Shown here one piece after another: positions 42,149 to 52,318 of a stretch of DNA of 64,000 nt (the first letter of the stretch is position 1; each line of letters starts with the position of its first letter). The position numbers were made by a program, and so were the translations under genes. This DNA is from Saccharibacillus sp. O23 (GTDB lineage: Bacteria; Bacillota; Bacilli; Paenibacillales; Paenibacillaceae), in the NCBI RefSeq assembly GCF_002205895.1, contig NZ_NJDE01000010.1:124001-188000 (forward strand). The letters are read 5' to 3'. The notes beneath the pieces are model-generated. The model made no database searches. It saw nothing but the letters and a program-made list of their open reading frames with translations, and was not told the DNA's origin.

Positions 42149-43069
42149 ATGGGCGTTATAGACGATCGGGTGAAGAGCACCCGCAGAGCAACGGACCGCA
42201 GCGGTTTATTGATCGGGGCTATCAGCTATGTGTTTATCGGCGCGTTCGCGCTGTGCTGCCTGCTTCCGTTTCTGCTGGTCCTCGGCACTTCTTTCACCAC
42301 CGAAGCCGCCGTCAAGAAATTCGGCTTTAACTTCTGGCCGAGAGAGTTCAGTACGTTCGCTTATAAGATCGTGCTGGAAAATCCGACGCAAATTCTCGGT
42401 TCCTACGCCGTCACGATGGGGATCACGGTCGTCGGCACGGCGGTCGGCCTGCTGATCGTCGCCATGACCGGCTACGCGCTGCAGCGTCCCGATTTCTTGT
42501 TCCGCAACAAGATCTCGTTCTTCATCTACTTCACCACGTTGTTCTCCGGCGGGTTGGTTCCGTTCTACCTGCTGATGACGCAATATCTGCACTTGAAAGA
42601 CAACTATCTCGCCGTGCTGCTGCCGGGACTGCTGAGTCCGTTCCTGATCATCATGATGAAGAGTTTCGTCCGTTCGATCCCGCACGCGATTACCGAATCG
42701 GCCAAGATCGACGGAGCCGGCGATTTCACCATCTTCGTCAAACTGATCCTGCCGATGACCACGCCGGCGCTGGCGACGATCGGATTGTTCATCGCGCTGG
42801 GCTACTGGAACGAATGGTATAACTCGATGCTGTTCCTGTCGGCCGATATGGATTACCGGCCGCTGCAGCTCTATCTGTACAACGTCGTGACCAAGGCGGA
42901 CGCGATCCGCAACTCGGCCGCCGCCTCGAACGTTCCGCTCAGCGACGTGCCGATCGAAACGATGAAGATGGCGATCGCCGTCATCGCGACCGGCCCGGTC
43001 ATCTTATTCTACCCGTTCGTTCAGCGTTACTTCATTAAGGGCATCACGGTAGGCGCGGTCAAAGGTTGA
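42149..43069 (+). CDS. Carbohydrate ABC transporter permease, LplC/YtcP type
   Basis: A 306-residue permease with about six membrane segments, the EAA-loop ITESAKIDGAGDFTIFVKLILPMTTP and the terminal VQRYFIKGITVGAVKG. AGAAGGAGG precedes the ATG and only 15 bases separate it from the previous permease gene. Confidence 0.92.
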   Translation: MGVIDDRVKSTRRATDRSGLLIGAISYVFIGAFALCCLLPFLLVLGTSFTTEAAVKKFGFNFWPREFSTFAYKIVLENPTQILGSYAVTMGITVVGTAVGLLIVAMTGYALQRPDFLFRNKISFFIYFTTLFSGGLVPFYLLMTQYLHLKDNYLAVLLPGLLSPFLIIMMKSFVRSIPHAITESAKIDGAGDFTIFVKLILPMTTPALATIGLFIALGYWNEWYNSMLFLSADMDYRPLQLYLYNVVTKADAIRNSAAASNVPLSDVPIETMKMAIAVIATGPVILFYPFVQRYFIKGITVGAVKG

Positions 43070-43144
43070 TCGCCGCTTCCGTTCTATAAGCCAACCGTTT
43101 TGAACATTTTGGACAGAACCAACTTATTCAGAGGGGGTATACGA

Positions 43145-44716
43145 ATGTCGAAGTGGAAAAAAAGAGGGTCATGGCTGCTGAGCGTAGTCCTGTTGGTCGC
43201 GCTGACGGCCTGCGGAGGCGGCGGCAAACCAGCGGCTTCCACGCAAGCGACGAACGAGGACGGCACGCCGGACACGTCCAAATTCGTGAAGATCAGTTAC
43301 GTGGTGCTCGGCGACAAGCCGACCAACGGACAGTTCGAGAAAGTGATGGAGAAAGTCAACGCGCTGATGAAAGAAAAAATCAACGCCGAACTGGAATGGA
43401 AATGGGTCGAATGGGCGGATTGGCAGACGAAATACAATCTGCTGCTCGCTTCCGGCGAACCGGTGGACCTGATCACGATCGGCACCGACTGGCTGGATAC
43501 TTGGGCCAACGCGCAGCGCGGAGCGTTCATGAACCTCGACGAACTGCTGCCGAAATACGCGCCTAAGACTTGGGCCGAAGTGTCCGAGGACCACTGGAAC
43601 GAAAGCAAATACAACGGCAAGATCGTGCTGATTCCGGAAGACCAGTACACGCAATGGGTCAACCACGGGTTCTTCTACCGCGGAGACTGGGCCAAAGAAG
43701 CCGGCATTACCGAGCCGATCAAAGATTGGGAAACCATCGGCAAATATCTGCAATACATCAAAGACAACAAACCGGACGTGATTCCGTGGGATATGGCTTC
43801 GGGCGCTCAGACTTGGGGCGGCTACGTGCAATCGTACACGGATAACTTGGAACTGCCGATCTCGACAGGCTACATGCCGGTCTTCACGGCGAAATCGAAC
43901 GACGAGAAATATACGGTAGCCGAGCCGATCTTCAGCGATACGTTCCTCGATTACGCGAAGCTGATGAAGAGTTGGGCGGATAAAGGCTTCTGGAGAGAAG
44001 ACGCCCTGAACAACAAGAACGACAACCGCGTCGCGCTCAAAGCCGGTCTGTCGGGTCTCGATCAACACCATACGCAAACCTTCTCGGGTCTGCGCGTCGA
44101 AATGGACAAAGCGCAGCCGGGTTCCGAACTGCAAATGTTCCCGTTCAATATGACCGGAGGCAAAAACCTGACGGAACTGTCGATCACGCACGGCGGCACT
44201 TCGCTGGGCGCGCACAGCAAAAATCCGGAACGCGCGCTGATGGCATACGACTTGATCCGCAACGACGAAGAGATCTACCATCTGATCAACTACGGTCTGG
44301 AAGGCACGCAGTACGAACTCAAAGACGGCAAAAGAACGCGTCCGGCCGCTTACGACGAAGCCCGCGACCAATTCTACTCCGACTTCTGGGGCGGCCGCAT
44401 GGACAAATACGAAATCCCGAGCGACACGACGTGGGATAAGATCGGCGATCTGTATGCCGAATACGACAAGATCAAGATCCCTTACCCTTACGGCCAATTC
44501 GTCTTCGACAAGACGCCGGTCGAAAGCGAACTGACGGCGATCTCGCAGGTAGCGGGCGAACTCGGTCCGGCAATCAACTTCGGTAAAGTTGCCGATCCGG
44601 AGCAAGCCGTACAAGAATTCCGCGACAAACTGAAAACGGCCGGTTACGACAAAGTCAAAGCCGAGCTGCAAAAACAACTGGATGAATACAAAACCAAAAT
44701 GGAAGCGGCCAAATAA
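43145..44716 (+). CDS. ABC transporter substrate-binding lipoprotein (LplA type)
   Basis: A 523-residue binding protein with lipoprotein signal SWLLSVVLLVALTAC (lipobox LTAC). EKVNALMKEKINAELEWKWVEWADWQTKYNLLLASGEPVDLI matches LplA/YtcQ-like proteins. The ATG at 43145 has AGAGGGGG upstream. It ends the operon, followed by a terminator. The specific sugar is unknown. Confidence 0.92.
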   Translation: MSKWKKRGSWLLSVVLLVALTACGGGGKPAASTQATNEDGTPDTSKFVKISYVVLGDKPTNGQFEKVMEKVNALMKEKINAELEWKWVEWADWQTKYNLLLASGEPVDLITIGTDWLDTWANAQRGAFMNLDELLPKYAPKTWAEVSEDHWNESKYNGKIVLIPEDQYTQWVNHGFFYRGDWAKEAGITEPIKDWETIGKYLQYIKDNKPDVIPWDMASGAQTWGGYVQSYTDNLELPISTGYMPVFTAKSNDEKYTVAEPIFSDTFLDYAKLMKSWADKGFWREDALNNKNDNRVALKAGLSGLDQHHTQTFSGLRVEMDKAQPGSELQMFPFNMTGGKNLTELSITHGGTSLGAHSKNPERALMAYDLIRNDEEIYHLINYGLEGTQYELKDGKRTRPAAYDEARDQFYSDFWGGRMDKYEIPSDTTWDKIGDLYAEYDKIKIPYPYGQFVFDKTPVESELTAISQVAGELGPAINFGKVADPEQAVQEFRDKLKTAGYDKVKAELQKQLDEYKTKMEAAK

Positions 44717-44817
44717 TTCGGTAAAGGAACAGGCCGCAATCTAAGCGACCTAACCGAAGCGTCCTGAACGTCTCGGCGAAGGCCAGTTCTCTGTTCCGAA
44801 GGTTTCGGTTCAGCGCG

Positions 44818-44852
44818 AATCCCGATCCTGCAATCGCAGGGTCGGGATTTTG
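44818..44852 (+). terminator. Terminator of the LacI-controlled importer operon
   Basis: AATCCCGA-CCTGC pairs with GCAGG-TCGGGATT around AATC, then TTTT. Confidence 0.85.
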
Positions 44853-44982
44853 GCATATACGGAATCCGCCGACGATCTGCTGTTCGTCCGGGCCTCGCCC
44901 CGCGCATTGCGTCCGCTATTTTGAAAACAGCCGCCGACTCCTTTAAGATGGAAAAGAAGGAGATGATAGGTGTGTTGCTGAA

Positions 44983-45894
44983 ATGCTGAATTTACGGAGT
45001 CGGAAGTCGATCGCGCCGAACGCGACGAGCGCAAAGGCAGAAGCGGATCGGCCGCTGCTGGTGCTAAGCGGCGTCAGCCGGCGTTACGGCGCAAGAACGG
45101 TGCTGAACGATATCACGCTGTCTTTGACCGGAGGCGAAAGCGTCATTCTGCGAGGCGGCAACGGTTCGGGCAAAAGCACGCTGCTTAAGCTGGCCGCGGG
45201 CATGATCCCGTCAAGTTCCGGAGAAGTCGTTCGGCAGCGCGATCTGTCTATCGGTTTCGCGCCGGACCGGCTGCCGAAACTGCGCATGACGTCGGAAGAA
45301 TATCTGACGCATATGGGACGGATCGCGGGCATGGCGAAAGCGCCGTTGGCGCAGCGGATCGAAGAACTGCACGAGCTGCTCGAACTGCCGGCAGGAAATG
45401 CTTCGATGCTGCTGCATTATTCCAAAGGCATGCTTCAGAAAGTCAATCTGATGCAGGCTCTGCTGAACGAACCGAAGCTGCTGCTGCTCGACGAACCGTT
45501 CTCCGGGTTGGATTCGGAGTCTTCGGCCCGATTACTGAAGCTGCTGCACGGCCTGCGCGCTGAAGGAGCGGCCGTTATTACGGCTCTGCACGATCCGCTT
45601 CCGTCTTGGGAGTCGGTAAGCCTGACTTATCGGCTGCGCGAAGGGCGTCTGGTTCCGGAAAAGAATCGGGCTGCGGACGACGTGCGGATCGCCGCGTATT
45701 ACGAGCTGGACGGATTGCTGCCGGAGACCGGACGCGCCGCATTGGCGGCGGAATTCCCGGCGGTGCTCTGGACGGCGGCCGGATCGGTCTTGAGATGCGG
45801 GATTCCCGATACGGCTTGCGAAGACTTCATGCGCGGATTCTGGGCGGCGGGCGGCACGCTGCTGTCGCTGCGCCGCGAGGAGGGAACGCCATGA
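44983..45894 (+). CDS. ABC transporter ATP-binding protein (ABC-2 type exporter)
   Basis: A 303-residue ATPase: Walker A LRGGNGSGKSTLL, degenerate signature LHYSKGMLQKVNLMQAL (SKGM instead of SGGQ, as in many CcmA-like exporters), Walker B LLLLDEPFSGLDSE and switch His in ALHDP. The last ~80 residues are an extra alpha/beta tail. Its start ATG lacks a close ribosome binding site, but a five-codon mini-ORF (GTG at 44972, AAGGAG upstream) ends overlapping it. The four-base overlap with the membrane gene shows the two form one transporter. Cargo unknown. Confidence 0.85.
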   Translation: MLNLRSRKSIAPNATSAKAEADRPLLVLSGVSRRYGARTVLNDITLSLTGGESVILRGGNGSGKSTLLKLAAGMIPSSSGEVVRQRDLSIGFAPDRLPKLRMTSEEYLTHMGRIAGMAKAPLAQRIEELHELLELPAGNASMLLHYSKGMLQKVNLMQALLNEPKLLLLDEPFSGLDSESSARLLKLLHGLRAEGAAVITALHDPLPSWESVSLTYRLREGRLVPEKNRAADDVRIAAYYELDGLLPETGRAALAAEFPAVLWTAAGSVLRCGIPDTACEDFMRGFWAAGGTLLSLRREEGTP

Positions 45895-46610
45895 TCGCGC
45901 TGCTCGCTTATATTCATCGCTGCTTTATTCGTTCTTATCGTTACGGAGCGCCGAGCGTGATCTATCTGGGCATTATTTTGCTGATCTACAGCACGGTACC
46001 CAATCCGATCATGGAGAGCTACGCGTTTACGTCCGCGCTGCTATTCGTCGCGGCGGCCGCGATCGGCAGTTTGACGATCGACGTCGAAACGGCCAATCAA
46101 GAGATGGCGACGCTGGCTCATGCCCGAAGCATCGTGCGGCTGGGCGGCGCCAAGTTGTTGTATGCTTGGATCTTCGCCTGCGCATTGGGAGCTGCGGCCG
46201 TCTTGTACCCGACTCTTCTGGGACGCTTCGAACGCCTGCCGTATCCGGAAGAACTGGCGATGGGGATGCTGTATCATATGGCGATGGCGCTGCTCGGCGT
46301 TTCTTTGTCCGGCTGGTTCAGCGTCAAACTGATCTATTCCCGCTTCTATGCGATTCTCGGATTATGCATCTGGACGGCGCTCGGTCTGGGAGCGGGCGGG
46401 ATCGCGAATTCGCTGCCGGAACCGCTCGCGTGGCTGGCGCACGCTTTGCCGCCCGTGCCGCTGACGATGCATGCTTTGACGGCTTACGGAGAATTGTCCG
46501 CGGGAAGTAAGTGGCTGCCGATCGGAGCGGCCGCCCTCTATGCCGCCTTGTCGATCAGCCTGTTTCTGTTCGTCTTGAACCGCAAGCAGCTCGATTATCC
46601 CGGAGAGTAA
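45891..46610 (+). CDS. ABC transporter membrane subunit (ABC-2 type)
   Basis: A 239-residue membrane protein with six hydrophobic segments (SVIYLGIILLIYSTV, AFTSALLFVAAAAIGSLTI, LLYAWIFACALGAAAVLYP, MLYHMAMALLGVSLSGWF, YAILGLCIWTALGLGAGGI, AAALYAALSISLFLFVL). Sequence is not clearly diagnostic; the call rests on the overlap with the ATPase gene and the topology. GAGGAGGG precedes the ATG. Possible role: export of a peptide or lipid, unproven. Confidence 0.75.
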   Translation: MIALLAYIHRCFIRSYRYGAPSVIYLGIILLIYSTVPNPIMESYAFTSALLFVAAAAIGSLTIDVETANQEMATLAHARSIVRLGGAKLLYAWIFACALGAAAVLYPTLLGRFERLPYPEELAMGMLYHMAMALLGVSLSGWFSVKLIYSRFYAILGLCIWTALGLGAGGIANSLPEPLAWLAHALPPVPLTMHALTAYGELSAGSKWLPIGAAALYAALSISLFLFVLNRKQLDYPGE

Positions 46611-46696
46611 AAAAAATGCCTGCTTGCTGCGATAAAGTGCGCATCCGTAAAAAGTAAGCCGTGCTATACTTTTGGATGAAAGGAAGGGGGAGAATA

Positions 46697-47551
46697 ATGA
46701 ACGAAGCAATTTCCGGACGAGAAGAGGTAGAACGGCTCAAGCAGGCGTTCGATCTGGTCCTGCCGATCGTGCAGGAGATCTTCCCGATCGACGTGATGTT
46801 CGCGTTGACCGATGACGAGCGATTCTTGACCTACCTGCCCGGCGAGGAAGTGAAAGTCCCGATCGAACCGGGTGCGGCGATTCCGTCGAAAGGCGGAATC
46901 CGGCAGGCGCTCGAAGAGGGACGGACCGTAAGCGCGAACGTAGGCGCGGAAGTCTACGGCATGGCGTTCAAATCGGTCTCCAAACCGATCGGAACGCGGC
47001 AGGGGAACGGACGTCCGGCCGGCGTGCTGACGCTGGGCATTAATTTGCGCCATCAGCAGGCGTTGGAAGGAGCGGCCGAGAATCTGGCGCTCAGTTCGGA
47101 AGAAGTCCGCTCGGCGACCAACGAGATCGCCGGAACGGCGACCGAACTGGCTGCCGAGATCGCCGAACTTCAAGAACTGGGACGCAGCGTCGTGACCGAG
47201 CTGAAGAAGACGGACGAGATCTTGTCGTTCATCCGCGAAGTCTCGGAGAATTCGACGCTGCTCGGCATCAACGCGTCGATCGAAGCGGCTCACGCGGGCG
47301 ACCACGGACGAGGCTTCGGCGTCGTCGCCTCCGAAATCCGCAAGATGGCGGAATCGAGCGCTTCTTCCGCGCGCGAGATCGAGACGATCTTGAAAACGAT
47401 CCGCACGCGGATCGGACGGCTCGACGATACGCTCGAGCGCTGCTCTTCGCAGAGCGAACAGCAGGCGGCCGCCACGGAAGAAATCGCGGCTTCGATGGAG
47501 CAGTTCACGACTTCCGCGACGGAGATCCGGCAGATCGCGAAAGTGCTGTGA
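46697..47551 (+). CDS. Soluble methyl-accepting chemotaxis protein, YfmS-like
   Basis: A 284-residue receptor without membrane segments. Residues ~1-130 form a sensor domain (LPIVQEIFPIDVMFALTDDERFLTYLP, then GAEVYGMAFKSVSKPIG), and the C-terminal half is a short MCP signalling coiled coil with the hairpin tip IREVSENSTLLGINASIEAAHAGDHGRGFGVVA that binds CheA/CheW. B. subtilis YfmS (286 residues) has the same size and layout. The start is ATG at 46697, with AAGGAAGGGGG upstream. No other chemotaxis genes are nearby. Confidence 0.9.
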   Translation: MNEAISGREEVERLKQAFDLVLPIVQEIFPIDVMFALTDDERFLTYLPGEEVKVPIEPGAAIPSKGGIRQALEEGRTVSANVGAEVYGMAFKSVSKPIGTRQGNGRPAGVLTLGINLRHQQALEGAAENLALSSEEVRSATNEIAGTATELAAEIAELQELGRSVVTELKKTDEILSFIREVSENSTLLGINASIEAAHAGDHGRGFGVVASEIRKMAESSASSAREIETILKTIRTRIGRLDDTLERCSSQSEQQAAATEEIAASMEQFTTSATEIRQIAKVL

Positions 47552-47576
47552 ATAGTCGAAAAACAACCAAACGCAT

Positions 47577-47613
47577 AAAAGGGAAGCAGCCTGCCGCGCT
47601 GCTTCCCTTTTTG
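47577..47613. terminator. Terminator between chemoreceptor and HEAT-repeat genes
   Basis: AAAAGGGAAGCAGC pairs with GCTGCTTCCCTTTTT around CTGCCGC; probably works in both directions. Confidence 0.85.
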
Positions 47614-47690
47614 GTGCATGAAGAATGAAGATCGAGACTTTATTTGCGCCAAAGACGGCTTGATGACAGCACGAACTTATAATCTGCCGC

Positions 47691-48767
47691 TCAACCCCGC
47701 AGCCTTTTCTCCCGGGCTTCGTCTTCTTCCGCGATCTCGCGGCGCCATTGATCCAGCTCCGGCAGCATGCGGCCTTGCATCACGCAGCTCGCATAGATCG
47801 ACTCTTTCAGCTCCACGTAGTCTTTGTCGTAACCGATCTTGACCAATTCCTGCACGACCGGGACGGCGTTCTCGGAACCGAGTCGGCAGAGACTGTCGGC
47901 GAGCTTGGCGATGCGGGTGAAATGATCTTCTTTTTCGAGCAGGGCGATCAGCGCTTCTTCGGAAGAAGGCAGCAGGATGCGGGCGAAGATGTCGGCGATC
48001 GCGAGCAGAAGGAAGCCGTCTTTTTCTTCATTATACATCTTCACCAGATATTCGATCACTTCGTCGCTGCCCATACGCACGAGCGCGTCCGCCGCTTGTT
48101 CGGCCAGCAGATCGTTATCGGATTTCAGCGCGTCGTAGAGCAGCGGCAGCACATAAGCGATCTTCAGCTTGCTGGCCGCCTGAATCAGATAGATCGTGCG
48201 AATATTCGTCGGGTCCTGCGTATACAGCTCTTGAAGTTCGTCCATGGTCTCGCGCGGCTGGAGCAGTTCGCGTTCGATCAATTCGCTCAGCAGGAAATCG
48301 AGCAGATCGTAGTCGATATCGCCGTAATCGCGCCCGCTGTTTTTTCGCGTTTCTTCATTAAGGAGGCTGCGGATCTCGTCGTCGCCGAGTTCCGAGATGC
48401 GTACGCGCTGCGCCGCTTCTTCGTACCAATCTTCGTCGATCTCTTGGATTTGCTTCAGCACGGGCTTGAGCAGCTCCGGACTGCTGCCGAGCAGCATATA
48501 AGAAAGGAAGATTCGCGCGTTTCCCGTAACCATTCCGGCCTTGAAGAGATGCAGCATCGCTTGTACGGTAATCGGAGTCTGCGGAAACGATCTCGCGCGA
48601 TGCAGGTAGACGTCCTGCTTGTCCGGGGCGGCTACCAGTTTCTCCAGCACCAGAGCGGCAGCGTCCTTCGGGTAATTATACGTTTCGGCCAAAAATACGA
48701 TCGCCGCGTTGCTGACAAGGGGGTCGGCGTGCGTGATAAAAGGTTTGACCTGTTCGGGCGTAAACAT
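47691..48767 (-). CDS. HEAT-repeat protein
   Basis: A 358-residue all-helical protein with HEAT-like repeats, for example LPLLYDALKSDNDLLAEQAADALVRMGSDEVIEYLVKMY and ALIALLEKEDHFTRIAKLADSLCRLGSENAVPVVQELV. No catalytic motif or membrane segment is seen. HEAT proteins are usually binding scaffolds; I cannot name a partner. AGGAGG lies ten bases before the ATG. It is divergent from the T-box-controlled leuS. Confidence 0.8.
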   Translation of the reverse strand: MFTPEQVKPFITHADPLVSNAAIVFLAETYNYPKDAAALVLEKLVAAPDKQDVYLHRARSFPQTPITVQAMLHLFKAGMVTGNARIFLSYMLLGSSPELLKPVLKQIQEIDEDWYEEAAQRVRISELGDDEIRSLLNEETRKNSGRDYGDIDYDLLDFLLSELIERELLQPRETMDELQELYTQDPTNIRTIYLIQAASKLKIAYVLPLLYDALKSDNDLLAEQAADALVRMGSDEVIEYLVKMYNEEKDGFLLLAIADIFARILLPSSEEALIALLEKEDHFTRIAKLADSLCRLGSENAVPVVQELVKIGYDKDYVELKESIYASCVMQGRMLPELDQWRREIAEEDEAREKRLRG

Positions 48768-48851
48768 GATATGGATTCCTCCTAAAAATGCGTCGGTCGT
48801 CGAATGCGCCTATCAGTATACCACAGCTTGGGCGAATCGGTCGCGCAGTCA

Positions 48852-48881
48852 TTGACTTTTCGCTTTTGTTTTCTATATAAT
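48852..48881 (+). promoter_or_regulatory. Sigma-A promoter of the leuS T-box leader
   Basis: TTGACT (48852-48857), 18-base spacer, perfect TATAAT (48876-48881). Confidence 0.75.
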
Positions 48882-48899
48882 AGGGGCATTGCAAGCAAA

Positions 48900-49200
48900 A
48901 AATCCATACTTGTCGATGATGAGGAATAGTAGTCAGGGAAACGTTTGATTAGAGAGCCGGCGGTCGGTGCAAGCCCGGTAACGAATCCTGCGCGAACTCG
49001 CCTCGGAGATATGCGGATAGACGTCGAACGCCCTCATGGATGGCACAAGACGGTCCGGCCGCGTCGGTTCATCCCCGATAGAGGATGTCGAAGTGGGCGG
49101 CCCGAGCAAGAACGAGCCGTCAACTAGGGTGGTACCACGGGAAGCAGCGCCTCTCGTCCCTAGCGTGAACAACGCTGGGGATGGGGGGCTTTTTGTTTGA
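48900..49200 (+). promoter_or_regulatory. T-box leader, leucine specifier CTC
   Basis: A tRNA-sensing riboswitch upstream of leuS. It shows the AGAGAGCCGG and GGTCGGTGCAAGCC stem I features, a GAACTC segment with candidate specifier CTC at 48997-48999 (Leu), the T-box core AGGGTGGTACCACGG at ~49126-49140 and a terminator (CGTCCCTAGCG... CGCTGGGGATGG then TTTTT) at ~49155-49196. Uncharged tRNA-Leu should pair with TGGTACC and prevent termination. Confidence 0.92.
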
Positions 49201-49234
49201 AGAAAAAGAGAGAGTTCAGAAGCGGAAGGGACAG

Positions 49235-51691
49235 ATGACGATGAGCGAAAGAAACGAGCAAGGGGCCGTTACCGGCTACCGCGCCCAGACGATCGAGCCG
49301 AAATGGCAGAAGAAATGGGACGAAGAGAAAACGTTCCGCACGGACGACGCGGATCACGGCAAACCTAAATTTTATGCGATGGACATGTTCCCGTATCCGT
49401 CCGGCGCGGGACTGCACGTCGGTCACCCCGAAGGCTACACGGCGACGGATATCGTATCCCGCTACAAACGGATGCAGGGCTTCAACGTCATGCACCCGAT
49501 GGGCTGGGACGCGTTCGGCCTGCCGGCCGAGCAGTACGCGATCGATAACGGCGGCCATCCGCGCGAGTTTACGTTGAAAAATATCGACAACTTCCGCCGC
49601 CAGATCAAATCGCTGGGCTTCTCGTACGATTGGGACCGCGAGATCAGCACGACGGACCCGGAATATTACAAATGGACGCAGTGGATCTTCCTGCAGCTGT
49701 ACAAACGCGATCTGGCTTACGTGGCCGAAATTCCGGTCAACTGGTGCCCGGCGCTCGGAACCGTGCTGGCGAACGAAGAAGTCATCGACGGCAAAAGCGA
49801 ACGCGGCGGCCATCCGGTCATCCGTAAACCGATGCGTCAGTGGATGCTGAGAATTACCGCTTACGCCGATCGCCTGCTCGAAGATCTGGACGGGCTGGAC
49901 TGGCCGGAAAGCTTGAAAGACATGCAGCGCAACTGGATCGGCAAGTCGAAAGGCGCGGAAGTGACGTTCCAAGTCGAAGGCACGGACGAGAGCATCACCG
50001 TGTTCACGACCCGTCCGGACACGCTGTACGGCGCGACTTACTGCGTGCTGGCTCCGGAGCATCCGCTCGTGGACGCGATCACGACCGAACACGAGAAATC
50101 CGCGGTCAAAGCGTATCAGGAAAAAGCGTCGCATAAAAGCGATCTGGAACGTACCGACCTCAACAAAGACAAAAGCGGCGTGTTCACGGGCGCTTACGCG
50201 GTCAACCCGGTCAACGGAGCCAAGCTGCCGATCTGGATCGCCGATTACGTGTTGGCCGCTTACGGCACGGGCGCGATCATGGCCGTTCCGGGCCACGACA
50301 CCCGCGACTGGGAATTCGCCAAGAAATTCGGCATCCAGATCATCGAAGTCGTCAAAGGCGGCGATATCGAGCAGGAAGCGTACACGGGCGAAGGCGAACA
50401 CGTCAACTCCGGTTTCCTCGACGGCCTGAACAAAGAAGACGCGATCGCGCGCATGATCGAGTGGCTCGAAGAAAGCGGCAAAGGCGAAGGCAAAACGACT
50501 TACCGTCTGCGCGACTGGCTGTTCAGCCGTCAGCGCTACTGGGGCGAACCGATTCCGATCATCCATCTGGAAGACGGAACGATGAAAGCCGTGCCGGAAG
50601 AAAGCCTGCCGCTGCTGCTGCCGGAAATGGACGAGATCAAGCCTTCGGGCACCGGCGAATCGCCGCTGGCGAACGCGACGGATTGGGTGAACACCGTCGA
50701 TCCGGAAACGGGCATGAAAGCGCGCCGCGAGACCAACACGATGCCGCAGTGGGCGGGAAGCTGCTGGTATTACCTGCGCTACCTCGATCCGAAAAACGAT
50801 CAAGAGCTGTGCAGCAAAGACAAGCTGGATTACTGGCTGCCGGTCGATCTGTATATCGGCGGCGCGGAACACGCGGTGCTTCACCTGCTGTACGCCCGTT
50901 TCTGGCACAAAGTGCTCTACGATATCGGCGTGGTCAGCACCAAAGAACCGTTCCAAAAGCTGGTCAACCAAGGCATGATCCTTGGCCCTAATAACGAGAA
51001 GATGAGCAAATCGCGCGGCAACGTCATCAACCCGGACGAGATCGTGAACGAGTTCGGCGCGGATACGCTGCGCATCTACGAGATGTTCATGGGACCGCTG
51101 GAAGCGACCAAACCGTGGAACACGAACGGCGTGGAAGGCTCGCACCGTTTCTTGTCCCGCGTTTACCGGATGTTCGTGGACGATAACGGCAGCTTGAGCG
51201 CGAAAATCTCGGACGGCGCAGGTACGGACGAGTTCAAACGCACTTGGCACAAAACGATCAAAAAAGTGACCGAAGACATGGAAGCTCTGCGCTTCAACAC
51301 GGCGATCAGCCAATTGATGATCTTCACGAACGACGCGTACAAGCAGGAAGAACTGCCGCGTCAAGCGATGGAAGACTTCATTCAGCTGTTGTCGCCGCTC
51401 GCTCCGCATATCGCCGAAGAGCTGTGGGAGAAAATGGGCCGCAGCGACAGCCTGACTTACGCGGCATGGCCGAAGTTCGACGAAGCGTGGACGACGGAAT
51501 CCGAAGTGGAGATCGTCGTGCAGGTCAACGGCAAGATCGTGCAGCGTGCCAACGTGCAGAAAGATTGGGATGCCAAAGCGTTGGAAGATCACGCGATGAG
51601 CTTGGAGAACGTGCAGAACGCGCTGGCCGGCAAAACGGTCCGCAAAGTGATCGCCGTTCCAGGCAAATTGGTCAATATCGTCGCGAACTGA
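49235..51691 (+). CDS. leuS: Leucyl-tRNA synthetase
   Basis: An 818-residue class I synthetase that charges tRNA-Leu in the cytoplasm. The HIGH motif appears as [15 protein letters not shown] and the KMSKS motif as [12 protein letters not shown]. The editing (CP1) domain is in the middle ([13 protein letters not shown]) with [20 protein letters not shown]. The ATG at 49235 has GGAAGGG upstream. Expression is controlled by the T-box leader. leuS upstream of comE is normal in the Paenibacillaceae. Confidence 0.97.
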   Translation: MTMSERNEQGAVTGYRAQTIEPKWQKKWDEEKTFRTDDADHGKPKFYAMDMFPYPSGAGLHVGHPEGYTATDIVSRYKRMQGFNVMHPMGWDAFGLPAEQYAIDNGGHPREFTLKNIDNFRRQIKSLGFSYDWDREISTTDPEYYKWTQWIFLQLYKRDLAYVAEIPVNWCPALGTVLANEEVIDGKSERGGHPVIRKPMRQWMLRITAYADRLLEDLDGLDWPESLKDMQRNWIGKSKGAEVTFQVEGTDESITVFTTRPDTLYGATYCVLAPEHPLVDAITTEHEKSAVKAYQEKASHKSDLERTDLNKDKSGVFTGAYAVNPVNGAKLPIWIADYVLAAYGTGAIMAVPGHDTRDWEFAKKFGIQIIEVVKGGDIEQEAYTGEGEHVNSGFLDGLNKEDAIARMIEWLEESGKGEGKTTYRLRDWLFSRQRYWGEPIPIIHLEDGTMKAVPEESLPLLLPEMDEIKPSGTGESPLANATDWVNTVDPETGMKARRETNTMPQWAGSCWYYLRYLDPKNDQELCSKDKLDYWLPVDLYIGGAEHAVLHLLYARFWHKVLYDIGVVSTKEPFQKLVNQGMILGPNNEKMSKSRGNVINPDEIVNEFGADTLRIYEMFMGPLEATKPWNTNGVEGSHRFLSRVYRMFVDDNGSLSAKISDGAGTDEFKRTWHKTIKKVTEDMEALRFNTAISQLMIFTNDAYKQEELPRQAMEDFIQLLSPLAPHIAEELWEKMGRSDSLTYAAWPKFDEAWTTESEVEIVVQVNGKIVQRANVQKDWDAKALEDHAMSLENVQNALAGKTVRKVIAVPGKLVNIVAN

Positions 51692-51799
51692 TCGGGGGAA
51701 AGCGGGAGCAAGCCGAAGCCTGTAGACATCGGGCTTCGGTTCGGCTCTCGGTGCGCCCGAACAGAAGCCGGCGATCAACGAAGTACGGGGGGATTCAAG

Positions 51800-52318
51800 G
51801 TGGAACAGCATCCGCGCAAAGATTGGGATACTTATTTTATGGATATCGCCTTCATGGTGTCGACCCGGTCGCAGTGTCCGCGCCGTCAAGTGGGAGCGGT
51901 GCTGGTACAGGGCAAGAAGCTGCTCGGCACGGCTTACAACGGCGCGCCGATGGGCGTTCCGGACTGTTCGGAAGCGGGCTGCATGATCGCCGAAGAATAC
52001 GAATTGGTCCGAACCGAAGACGGCGGCGAGCAGGTGGTCAAAAAGCAGCGCTGCGTGCGGACCATTCACGCCGAGCAGAATCTGCTGCTGTTCACCGACC
52101 GTGCCGACCGCGAAGGTTCGACCGTCTATGTCACGGACGAACCTTGCTGGACCTGCGCGAACATGCTGGCCAACAGCGGGATCACCGAAGTGGTCTACTG
52201 CCGCGCTTATCCGAAAGACAGCGGCAAAGTGCGGACCATGATGGCGCAAAAAGGAATCGTATTCCGCGGCGTCGAGCAGTATCGGCCGCCGACCCCGGCT
52301 TCCGTGCCGGCTCCGTGA
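51800..52318 (+). CDS. comEB: ComE operon protein 2, dCMP deaminase family
   Basis: A 172-residue zinc deaminase. The zinc site is visible as TIHAEQN (His and catalytic Glu) and DEPCWTCANML (two Cys). SQCPRRQVGAVLV is typical of the dCMP deaminase/ComEB group. The product makes dUMP for dTTP synthesis; its link to competence is mainly positional. The GTG start has GGGGGG upstream. Unlike B. subtilis, it precedes comEA and is separated from it by a strong terminator. Confidence 0.92.
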   Translation: MEQHPRKDWDTYFMDIAFMVSTRSQCPRRQVGAVLVQGKKLLGTAYNGAPMGVPDCSEAGCMIAEEYELVRTEDGGEQVVKKQRCVRTIHAEQNLLLFTDRADREGSTVYVTDEPCWTCANMLANSGITEVVYCRAYPKDSGKVRTMMAQKGIVFRGVEQYRPPTPASVPAP

